Shown here piece after piece: positions 8,965 to 19,585 of a stretch of 64,000 nt of DNA. Under the pieces are notes generated by a model that was given only the letters and a program-made list of their open reading frames with translations, made no database searches and had not been told where the DNA came from. The position numbers and the translations under genes are program-made. The stretch's first letter is position 1. Every line of letters begins with the position of its first letter. The stretch is from Mimachlamys varia (taxonomy: Eukaryota > Mollusca > Bivalvia > Pectinida > Pectinidae), in contig OX392527.1 of assembly GCA_947623455.1 (NCBI GenBank), forward strand, positions 6,940,001-7,004,000, written 5' to 3'.

Positions 8965-9252
8965 GTAGTATACAGTCGATATGAATATAACTTTGGTGAC
9001 AGATAAATAGAATGTCGCCCGTAAGATTATTTATCTGTTGACGTAACGTATTCCAACATGGCGCCAGAAATGACGTCATGATCGATTGCTTAAAATCAGT
9101 GTCATCTAAGCGATTGATTCAAAGCCATTATGCATGTTATCTGAGGCGGAGTAGGAAACTTCGATATTACGTAGTCCAAAATGGCGTCAGAATAACGTCA
9201 TGTGATGCAGCATTGTAAATTGTAGTATACAGTGGGATATACTACAATTTGG
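8965..9252. promoter_or_regulatory. Duplicated intronic module with CRE-like and YY1-like motifs
   Basis: Two segments each occur twice in mirrored order. TGTAGTATACAGT lies at about 8965 and 9221. A block of about 31 bp with CCAACATGGCG or CCAAAATGGCG followed by ACGTCATG lies at 9051-9081 and 9174-9205. The first block contains a full palindromic CRE (TGACGTCA, 9071-9078) next to an ATGGCG core; the second keeps ACGTCA. CRE and YY1-type cores are known promoter or enhancer elements, but function here is speculative. It may simply be a decayed dispersed repeat. Confidence 0.35.
9217..9250. repeat. Perfect 13-bp hairpin with 8-base loop
   Basis: AAATTGTAGTATA (9217-9229) and TATACTACAATTT (9238-9250) are exact reverse complements around CAGTGGGA. 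It lies in the last intron about 145 bp before the final exon. It could be the relic of a small inverted-repeat element. Confidence 0.85.
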
Positions 9253-9393
9253 TTTACTAATGATACATAGGGGAAGGCATCACGGAATGTAAATATTAAC
9301 AGTTGGTGTAACACTACCGGATGCTACTGGTTTTTGATGTTTCATTAATGATTTTGTAAAGTTTGTTTAATGGAATGTTGTTGTTTGTTTCAG

Positions 9394-9626
9394 GTCTGTT
9401 TACGGTGTTCGGTCTTGCCATCTTCCACACCAAGCACTACTACGAGACTTATATGTGCCACGCTCTGGAAACTTTGCCCTCCTTCGCCTGCACCGCCAGG
9501 GTCGTACAGATTAACTGGGCGTCACCCCTGGCCTGGGTGGGCGTCGTCATCTGTGTCATAGCAACAGTGCTGTGGCTTTTCCTAACTAGGGCCATCCGCG
9601 TCATCAAAGCAAAGACTATGCTGTAG
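9394..9626 (+). CDS. Terminal exon of the claudin/PMP22-like gene (TM3 end, loop 2, TM4, stop)
   Basis: The exon follows acceptor TTTGTTTCAG and ends with TAG at 9624-9626. Its first two bases complete the Gly codon begun by the exon at 2355-2492. The peptide finishes TM3 (LFTVFGLAIFHTK). A second extracellular loop carries two Cys (MCHALETLPSFACTARVVQ), then comes a strongly hydrophobic TM4 (SPLAWVGVVICVIATVLWLF) and a short basic tail ending RVIKAKTML. The joined three-exon product gives a loop, TM2, TM3, a Cys-bearing loop, TM4 and a cytosolic tail, the plan of claudin/PMP22/EMP proteins of cell junctions and membranes. The hallmark W-GLW-C-C motif of loop 1 is not in the visible exons, so the subfamily stays open. 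Other four-pass families (clarin or TMEM types) remain possible. Confidence 0.72.
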
Positions 9627-9935
9627 ATGGGCGGGAGAGACGATAATCTGTTCTGTGATATAGTGCTGTCCCAAACTGTTATACGTGCCGTGTAGACTTC
9701 AGATAAAGAGTATTTTGGGAAGTTTTGCAGCAAAACAACTGCGATGTAGACCTAAGCGACGTATATGTCAACAGTGATAATGACGTTTGTGTAGAACGTG
9801 TTTGCGTGTGGAACGCAAGGTGTGAAATGTGTTATCACTGACATTATCAATTACCTTGTAAAGTAATATACTGTCACTTGCTATGAAAATATTTGTGTTA
9901 AACATTACAAATTGTGTGTATATTGTCACACATAT
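9627..9935 (+). other. Probable 3' UTR and flank of the claudin-like gene
   Basis: This is unique sequence between the stop codon and the 36-bp array. I see no AATAAA here, so the transcript may end further on and could include the minisatellite. A 9-bp inverted pair, CAGTGATAA (9772-9780) and TTATCACTG (9832-9840), could form a stem with a long loop. Confidence 0.45.
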
Positions 9936-10698
9936 GTTGACATGTCCCTAGCGTCGCCTAGGATTACTAGTGTTGACATTCCCTAGCGTCGCCTGGGATC
10001 TCTAATGTTGACATGTCCCTAGCGTCACCTGGGAACTCTAGTGTTGACATGTCCCTAGCGTCGCTTGGGATCTCTAGTGTTGACATGTCCCTAGCGTCGC
10101 CTGTGATCTCTTGTGTTGACATGTCCCTAGCGTCGCTTGGGATCTCTAGTGTTGACATGTCCCTAGCGTCGCCTGGGATCTCTAGTGTTGACATGTCCCT
10201 AGCGTCGCTTGGGATCTCTAGTATTGACATGTCCCTAGCGTCGCCTGTGATCTCTAGTGTTGACATGTCCCTAGCGTCGCCTAGGATTACTAGTGTTGAC
10301 ATTCCCTAGCGTCGCCTAGGATCTCTAATGTTGACATGTCCCTAGCGTCACCTGGGAACTCTAGTGTTGACATGTCCCTAGCGTCGCTTGGGATCTTTAG
10401 TGTTGACATGTCCCTAGCGTCGCCTGGGATATCTAGTGTTGACATGTCCCTAGCGTCGCTTGGGATCTCTAGTGTTGACATGTCCCTAGCGTCGCCTGGG
10501 ATCTCTAGTGTTGACATGTCCCTAGCGTCGCTTGGGATATCTAGTGTTGACATGTCCCTAGCGTCGCTTGGGATCTCTAGTGTTGACATTGCCCTAGCGT
10601 CGCCTGGGATCTCTAGTGTTGACATGTCCCTAGCGTCGCCTAGGATCACTAGTGTTGACATGTCCCTAGCGTCGCCTAGGATCACTAGTGTTGACATG
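9936..10698. repeat. 36-bp minisatellite array (about 21 units)
   Basis: Units start GTTGACATGTCCCTAGCGTC. CGCCTGGG and CGCTTGGG forms often alternate, giving a local 72-bp dimer pattern. Units with GTTGACATTCCC lack one base and shift the frame. A run of private variants (CCTAGGATTACTAG, then the one-base-short unit, then ATCTCTAATG, then TCACCTGGGAACTC) recurs 323 bp apart (9936 and 10259), or nine units less one base. Because 36 is a multiple of 3 and the unit lacks stops, both strands show open frames of 98-142 codons that are not credible genes. Confidence 0.97.
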
Positions 10699-12162
10699 TA
10701 ACACTGCCCCATTAACACTGCCCCATTGGATGGCGGACCAAAGATTGGAATATATGTCTGTTGCCTTTGTCCATCCTGGCGAAAACCAACTGCTGACGTC
10801 GACAGGTTACTGAGCCTTTACTGAGGTCGATACAGATGAGTGTGATATGGTATGGTTTCCTCATGCCGACTGCCTGCCTTTTAATATGAAACCACGTGAC
10901 CAATATTGTCACGATATTTATTTACTGTATTTGTCAAGAGTGATAACCAAATACTGTTATAGTTTGTTCCTGATTGTAGGCTTATGTATGACGAACCAGT
11001 ACATCATTTTATCGCATTTAAGTCATGTCAGTGTCTGACCACGGAATTAGATTATCTAAGTCCGTGGTCTGACAAACTGATTCAAGTATATCCTTTCTGT
11101 AACAGATAGCTGCACTTCGTATGTAAGTTAAGTGTAGACCTACATGTATAGAGAGACAGACATCAGCTGTTGTCTGATATGTGTGTCGATTACTTATGTT
11201 GTAAGACATGGGTAGGTTACACGGTTCCTTCTTGTTTAATTAGAAAAAACATTAATTTTGATATCGACAGAGGAAACATTGCTTTAGTTATTTCCATGAC
11301 CTTACATTTTTTTTTAAAGAAAACGTAGACCAGTTTTTTATGTGTCTATATTCCTTTATTACAGTTGAATGATAACGGTTAGACAACAAACTTAGATACC
11401 TGTACACCCTAATTAGTATATAATAATATATACCTGTTGTTGGTATACATAGGTCGTCCTAAATTAACATTAATGTTCTGGTTAACTCAAGGAAACTGAC
11501 TAAATTTGTTTATTTCAGATTGGACATAAAGGAAATTTTCAATGTATTAACGTCACGATAACAGCCTAAAACTGTGTGTTTGGTGGCTCTCCATTATACC
11601 GTGTGGTGATTTAAATTAGTTATATACAGGATGATTTAAAAGCGAAAACAAGGGACGTAACTGTTTTCGGACTCGTGGACAATGTTTTTGGTAAACGTGA
11701 ACAACACTTTTTCTGACAATAGGAACAAGTTGTTTAAGTTGTTCAGCAACCAACCCATCAAACTACTCGTCAGCGGCCAGAGACATCCGAGCCAGTGCCT
11801 TCACTCTCCGATAGCTGATATAGATATAGATATGTGTTGTAATGTTAAATCAGACACGCACATATACTGAATTATTCATGTTACCCCCCCCCCCCTAGAA
11901 AAAAAGCCATATTCTCTATGGATAAAGAGTTTTTACATTATGTATTTTCATTATTTATTCATTGGTCTGATCGAAACACCGACAATATTATGACAAACAG
12001 GCTTGCTGTAAATAGCATGTTATAAAAATATTTCCTATTGCTGAATATCGATAACCTGATATTCTAGAAGGTCGTCATCCATTCAGCTGTATTCATCCGT
12101 GTCCAATACATACTATTGCTTCAACAGATATATATTGCACAGTGAAATAATAACATACATGT
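10699..12162. other. Unique intergenic sequence without a recognised gene
   Basis: It begins with a doubled AACACTGCCCCATT (about 10701-10728). It includes a strong hairpin at 11032-11074 and a run of twelve C at 11884-11895. The GC-richer stretch at 10730-10880 has a short - strand frame but no domain I recognise. I found no tRNA, exon pair or transposon end in the rest. Confidence 0.5.
11032..11074. repeat. Strong near-perfect hairpin, 20-base arms and 3-base loop
   Basis: Left arm 11032-11051 and right arm 11055-11074 pair at 18 of 20 positions around the loop TTA. The core is GACCACGGA with TCCGTGGTC, then TTAGA with TCTAA. The two mismatches are 11036/11070 and 11046/11060. It stands alone in unique DNA, outside the arrays. 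It may be a small palindromic element or a structured RNA; no T run follows that would suggest a terminator. Confidence 0.85.
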
Positions 12163-15100
12163 AACAAACTGACATCTTAATAGATAACACTCTGGCATTT
12201 TTATAAATAACACCCTGACATTACAATAGATAACAATCTGACATTACAATAGATAACAATCTGACATTACAATAGATAACACTCTGACATAACAATAGAT
12301 AACACCCTGACATTACAATAGATAACACTCTGACATAACAATAGATAACAATCTGACATTACAATAGATAACAATCTGATATTACAATAGATAACACTCT
12401 GACATGACAATAGATAACAATCTGATATTACCGTAGATAACACTCTGACATAACAATAGATAACAATCTGACATTACAATAGATAACAATCTGATATTAC
12501 AATAGATAACACTCTGACATTACAATAGATAACAATCTGACATTACAATAGATAACAATCTGACATTACAATAGATAACAATCTGACATTACAATAGATA
12601 ACAATCTGACATTACAATAGATAACAATCTGACATTACAATAGATAACAATCTGATATTACAATAGATAACACTCTGACATAACAATAGATAACAATCTG
12701 ACATTACAATAGATAACAATCTGATATTACAATAGATAACACTCTGACATAACAATAGATAACAATCTGATATTACAGTAGATAACACTCTGATATTACA
12801 ATAGATAACACTCTGACATGACAATAGATAACACTCTGACATAACAATAGATAACACCCTGACATTACAATAGATAACACCCTGATATTACAATAGATAA
12901 CAATCTGACATTACAATAGATAACAATCTGACATGACAATAGATAACAATCTGACATTACAATAGATAACACTCTGACATTACAATAGATAACAATCTGA
13001 CATGACAATAGATAACAATCTGACATTACAATAGATAACACCCTGATATTAAAATAGATAACAATCTGACATTACAATAGATAACAATCTGACATGACAA
13101 TAGATAACACCCTGACATTACAATAGATAACAATCTGACATTACAATAGATAACAATCTGACATTACAATAGATAACACTCTGACATTACAATATATAAC
13201 ACCCTGACATTACAATAGATAACACCCTGATATTACAATAGATAACAATCTGACATTACAATAGATAACAATCTGACATGACAATAGATAACACCCTGAC
13301 ATTACAATAGATAACACCCTGATATTACAATAGATAACAATCTGACATTACAATAGATAACAATCTGACATGACAATAGATAACACCCTGACATTACAAT
13401 AGATAACAATCTGACATTACAATAGATAACAATCTGACATTACAATAGATAACACTCTGACATTACAATAGATAACACCCTGACATTACAATAGATAACA
13501 CCCTGATATTACAATAGATAACAATCTGACATTACAATAGATAACAATTTGACATGACAATAGATAACAATCTGACATTACAATAGATAACACCCTGACA
13601 TTACAATAGATAACAATCTGACATTACAATAGATAACAATCTGACATTACAATAGATAACAATCTGACATTACAATAGATAACACCCTGACATTACAATA
13701 GATAACAATCTGACATTACAATAGATAACACCCAGACATTACAATAGATAACACCCCGACATTACAATAGATAAAACTCTGACATTATAATAGATAACAC
13801 CCTGACATTACAATATATAACACCCTGACATTACAATAGATAACACCCTGACATTACAATAGATAACACACTGACATTACAATAGATAACACCCTGACAT
13901 TACAATAGATAACACCCTGATATTACAATAGATAACAATCTGACATTACAATAGATAACAATCTGACATGACAATAGATAACAATCTGACATTACAATAG
14001 ATAACACTCTGACATTACAATAGATAACAATCTGACATGACAATAGATAACAATCTGACATTACAATAGATAACACCCTGATATTAAAATAGATAACAAT
14101 CTGACATTACAATAGATAACAATCTGACATGACAATAGATAACACCCTGACATTACAATAGATAACAATCTGACATTACAATAGATAACAATCTGACATT
14201 ACAATAGATAACACTCTGACATTACAATATATAACACCCTGACATTACAATAGATAACACCCTGATATTACAATAGATAACAATCTGACATTACAATAGA
14301 TAACAATCTGACATGACAATAGATAACACCCTGACATTACAATAGATAACACCCTGATATTACAATAGATAACAATCTGACATTACAATAGATAACAATC
14401 TGACATGACAATAGATAACACCCTGACATTACAATAGATAACAATCTGACATTACAATAGATAACAATCTGACATTACAATAGATAACACTCTGACATTA
14501 CAATAGATAACACCCTGACATTACAATAGATAACACCCTGATATTACAATAGATAACAATCTGACATTACAATAGATAACAATTTGACATGACAATAGAT
14601 AACAATCTGACATTACAATAGATAACACCCTGACATTACAATAGATAACAATCTGACATTACAATAGATAACAATCTGACATTACAATAGATAACAATCT
14701 GACATTACAATAGATAACACCCTGACATTACAATAGATAACAATCTGACATTACAATAGATAACACCCAGACATTACAATAGATAACACCCCGACATTAC
14801 AATAGATAAAACTCTGACATTATAATAGATAACACCCTGACATTACAATATATAACACCCTGACATTACAATAGATAACACCCTGACATTACAATAGATA
14901 ACACACTGACATTACAATAGATAACACCCTGACATTACAATAGATAACACCCTGACATTACAATAGATAACACCCTGACATTACAATAGATAACAATCTG
15001 ACATGACAATAGATAACACCCTAATATTACAGTAGATCACACTCTGACATGACAATAGATAACACTCTGACATGACAATAGATAACACTCTGACATGACA

Positions 15101-17059
15101 ATAGATAACAATCTGACATGACAATAGATAACACTCTGACATTACAATAGATAACACCCTGATATTACAGTAGATCACACTCTGACATGACAATAGATAA
15201 CACTCTGACATGACAATAGATAACACTCTGACATGACAATAGATAACACCCTGACATGACAATAGATAACACTCTGACATGACAATAGATAACACCCTGA
15301 CATGACAATAGATAACACTCTGACATGACAATAGATAACAATCTGACATGACAATAGATAACAATCTGACATGACAATAGATAACACTGACATGACAATA
15401 GATAACACTCTGACATGACAATAGATAACAATCTGATATTTCAATAGATAACACTGACATGACAATAGATAACAATCTGACATGACAATAGATAACACTC
15501 TGACATTACAATAGATAACACCCTGATATTACAGTAGATCACACTCTGACATGACAATAGATAACACTCTGACATGACAATAGATAACACTCTGATATTA
15601 CAATAGATAACACTCTGACATGACAATAGATAACAATCTGACATGACAATAGATAACACTCTGACATTACAATAGATAACACCCTGATATTACAGTAGAT
15701 AACAATCTGACATGACAATAGATAACACTCTGACATGACAATAGATAACACTCTGACATGACAATAGATAACACTCTGACATGACAATAGATAACACCCT
15801 GACATGACAATAGATAACACTCTGACATGACAATAGATAACACCCTGACATGACAATAGATAACACTCTGACATGACAATAGATAACAATCTGACATGAC
15901 AATAGATAACAATCTGACATGACAATAGATAACACTGACATGACAATAGATAACACTCTGACATGACAATAGATAACACTCTGATATTACAATAGATAAC
16001 ACTCTGACATGACAATAGATAACAATCTGACATGACAATAGATAACACTCTGACATTACAATAGATAACACCCTGATATTACAGTAGATCACACTCTGAC
16101 ATGACAATAGATAACACTCTGACATGACAATAGATAACACTCTGATATTACAATAGATAACACTCTGACATGACAATAGATAACAATCTGACATGACAAT
16201 AGATAACACTCTGACATTACAATAGATAACACCCTGATATTACAGTAGATAACAATCTGACATGACAATAGATAACACTCTGACATGACAATAGATAACA
16301 CTCTGACATGACAATAGATAACACTCTGACATGACAATAGATAACACTCTGACATGACAATAGATAACACTCTGACATTACAATAGATTACACCCTGATA
16401 TTACAGTAGATAACAATCTGACATGACAATAGATAACACTCTGACATGACAATAGATAACACCCTGATATTACAATAGATAACACTCTGATATTACAGTA
16501 GATCACACTCTGACATGACAATAGATAACACTCTGACATGACAATAGATAACACCCTGATATTACAGTAGATCACACTCTGACATGACAATAGATAACAC
16601 TCTGACATGACAATAGATAACACTCTGACATGACAATAGATAACACTCTGACATGACAATAGATAACAATCTGACATGACAATAGATAACACTCTGACAT
16701 TACAATAGATAACACCCTGATATTACAGTAGATAACAATCTGACATGACAATAGATAACACTCTGACATGACAATAGATAACACTCTGACATGACAATAG
16801 ATAACACTCTGACATGACAATGGATAACACTCTGACATGACAATAGATAACACTCTGACATTACAATAGATTACACCCTGATATTACAGTAGATAACAAT
16901 CTGACATGACAATAGATAACACCCTGACATTACAATAGATAACACTCTGACATTACAATAGATAACACCCTGATATTACAGTAGATAACAATCTGACATG
17001 ACAATAGATAACACTCTGACATGACAATAGATAACACTCTGACATGACAATAGATAACA
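12163..17059. repeat. 23-bp minisatellite array (about 210 units)
   Basis: The unit is ACAATAGATAACAATCTGACATT with two main variable sites: AATCT, ACTCT or ACCCT, and ACATT, ACATG, ACATA or ATATT. The first units (12163-12230) are diverged, as is common at array edges. ACATT types dominate before about 15000 and ACATG types after it, so the array has two domains with different recent histories. In the second domain ATTACAGTAGATCAC units recur irregularly, and a few units are about 4 bp shorter (AACACTGACATG). Open frames on the - strand reach 180 codons only because 23-bp units rotate through stop-poor frames. Confidence 0.97.
12881..14950. repeat. Tandem pair of 1035-bp higher-order repeats in the 23-bp array
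   Basis: Four private variants recur exactly 1035 bp (45 units) apart: CCTGATATTAAAATAG (13041 and 14076), AATTTGACATGAC (13546 and 14581), CCCAGACATT (13731 and 14766), and the AAACTCTGACATTATAATAG unit near 13770 and 14805. The copies span roughly 12881-13915 and 13916-14950. The match of rare variants implies one recent duplication of a 45-unit block. Confidence 0.9.
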
Positions 17060-19585
17060 TACTCACATTCTGAAGAAATAGTATCATCGGACACCATGAG
17101 TTGGCGAATCATTTCGCCCTAAGACACATATGTATATAGTGTACTCGTTACGACTGTATGTCCTCACTATATTTTCTATATATTTACAGACCTTGTTTAT
17201 CATACGTATACTGTTCGTATTGTTCGACTTTGGTATATAGAATATACATAGATAGACTGATGATGTTCTTTATATGTGCATATATAAATAATATTAGGAC
17301 AATAGGTGTTTGTTGGTTATGCAGTTTTCAATGTACTCTTGACAAGTCTGGCCCAGTGTCCTCCCTATGTATCAATATGTTGGAAATATAACAACACAAC
17401 TAATTGGGAGATTGTCATACATTGTAATGCACTAACACATCAACTTGCTTAATGTTCTATCCGCCCCTTACTATTGTGTCGCACGTGAGTGATTGTTTAC
17501 AAGTTAGCCTTGTCGGGTGAGGGAGACACGTGTTCGTCTTTCCACATGTGTCCGTTTCCATGTTAAACATTCACGGTGTACCATCAAAATAGGACCCCTG
17601 ATTGTAGTGTCCGTGTCATCATTTTTGGTGAACAGAACACCATGCATACTATGATCATAAACCACACAACCCTGTTGATTATGTATTACAGATTAACTAT
17701 GTAAAACGTCTACTGAAGTTAACTAATTACACTTTAACACAACTGATATTTATTATAGTATGAACAATGACAAGTTCGTTATTTTTCATTCTTAACTGGA
17801 TTATCAGAATAATTTCACAGTAAAGAAAATATAATGAAATGTAGAAATTATTTGAACCTTGACGTCATGGGTTTGTATTCATGAAAGCGTTCTCATTTTC
17901 GCGCTTAAGCCCATTTTTTTGTTCTGGTGAAAAATAAATGAAAACAAATAATCAAATTTTGTCAATGACTTGGAAGAATTTCGGGGAGATTTCAACAAGA
18001 AAGCTGTTTAAAATGTTGTTACTTTTAGGTGTTACACTATACTGTAGCTGGTTTAAGCATAGAATCCATGCACGGACATGAGGGACAGATTGTCAATTTA
18101 GTAATACTGGAATAATGGTTATCCTCGAATCCTTTACTCCTTGTATGTTGGAAAGTCGGCTTCATTTTCATATTTGTTTTTTTTTTTTGTTTAGTCTTCG
18201 CATAGTTGAAGACCCCTCCAAGCACGTGTTATCAGTATCCTCATGAATGTCTGTACAAACCAAAATAAACCGTCCGTATTCGCTGATGTATGTATATACG
18301 TTCTGTGTGTTTTTTGCGATGTTATCATCACAATAGTTTGAGTAAGTGTGTCGGTTGAACTGCAGAAGTCTGGGTAATGTTGTGATTCTAGACAAGACCA
18401 TGTACGCGTGCCCAGTTCGTTGTTCATGCTTGACAAGGTCCACAGTCGGAGGAGGTGGTACCAAAACAAATCTCCAATTGTATTCAAAAGTACACAAAAT
18501 TATATTCATAGTCAATACCAACATTATAAGAATTACACAAGCGTGTTAATAAAATCAAGGATAGAGGGTGTGCTATACCTTGAAAGATAAAGACGAACTT
18601 TTATTATGTCACGTCATGTTGGGCTGGTAACTATTGACGATATATATATCTGCATGTAATACTGCAAGTTTCGTATCTGCGAGAAAATTTGTGATTAAAA
18701 CATACACTGTATTTCTGCATCACCTTGTCTCGCTGTTGTTAATACTGTCAGAGTTGCATCCCCTATCTACATTTTCTACAAGAGTTATTTCCCTTCTCAT
18801 ACTTAATTGTCCAAACAAGGTTGCCAGATTCCTTTAGATTAAAAAAAATTCTTTGTCAAATGAAATCAAAGCATGGAAAAGTAAACTTCACTTTAGTTGC
18901 AAATCAGATCATACAATGTGTCTAATATACTACAAACAAGCAAAGCAACTGAATTAAATAGCACATAACTATGATGCAGTATGAAATAAGAGTTCCCATT
19001 AACATTGCGATTACACTACTATGCAATTAAACTGCACATGTAAATAGTTAATAAGCACCAAATATAAGCAGCACCTATAATTACAGACAATATTGTACAA
19101 TACGAGCAAATAGCAGCACATAAATTACCTTCACTAGCTATAGCTTATGTACATACAGGAATTAATACACTTACAAAGACGGTTAAATGCATGCACACAA
19201 ACAGTACACATACACCAGAACCAGCTTCCCCTCCATTCCAATTAAACATTCCTATAAAAAACTATAAGCTGGGTGGGAGGATGGACAAACACAAACTGGG
19301 AAAAGTCTATCCAGGGTGGTGGTCACAAAAAAACTGACCAGAGGCGCGAAAATACACCCTATTAGCTGTTAACAAAAAAATACTCCTGGCCAATGAAAGA
19401 AGGTTGGTCACTTACATAACCAATGAAAAGTGCTGTCCACTGAAGGGCAGCAGGCTAGGTAAACCTGTGCCACACACAACACATACAATTGTACACTGAC
19501 CAATATGATATATACTCATTAATGAAAGGAGATTATGCAGAGACAGCAAATTCATCATTTTGAGAAGCTTCCCAAAATTCACTGT
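17060..19585. other. Unique intergenic sequence between the 23-bp and 37-bp arrays
   Basis: This is moderately AT-rich DNA with a run of twelve T near 18178-18189. The one coding-like stretch I can name is a possible PIF1-type helicase remnant on the - strand at 18333-18446. The more GC-rich 19200-19500 segment shows no domain or repeat I recognise. Confidence 0.5.
18333..18446 (-). pseudogene. Possible remnant of a PIF1-type (Helitron-like) helicase C-terminus
   Basis: In one - strand frame the peptide TVDLVKHEQRTGHAYMVLSR continues ITTLPRLLQFNRHTYSNY. It resembles the end of PIF1 family helicases: a V-D-L-G-K-x-E block, then a T-G-x-x-Y-V-A-L-S-R-V-x-x-L signature, then a Phe/Arg-containing segment. 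Here VALSR is MVLSR. The flanking frame holds no other helicase motif (no Walker motif, no HKSQG), so at most a fragment of about 38 residues survives. PIF1-like helicases occur in Helitrons and as multicopy genes in molluscs. A chance resemblance is possible. Confidence 0.35.

Larger units (their letters stand above)
2493..9393 (+). other. Final intron of the claudin-like gene, host to two LINE copies
   Basis: The intron runs from donor GTGGGT (2493) to acceptor TTTGTTTCAG (ending 9393), about 6.9 kb. It joins two exons whose phase-1 ends match to give Gly (G|GT). It contains a + strand decayed LINE fragment and a - strand near-complete LINE, so the LINE ORFs run antisense to the host gene. 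Splice borders are inferred from the sequence, without transcript data. Confidence 0.6.

Noticed and set aside
10712..10912. 66-codon - strand frame in GC-richer unique DNA
   Set aside because: No ATG-supported domain, splice context or recognisable motif; too short to support as a gene.
14981..17112. Hydrophobic-looking Cys/Tyr/Leu-rich frames on the - strand of the 23-bp array
   Set aside because: They exist in several overlapping frames with the same peptide text, as expected of 23-bp units without stops.
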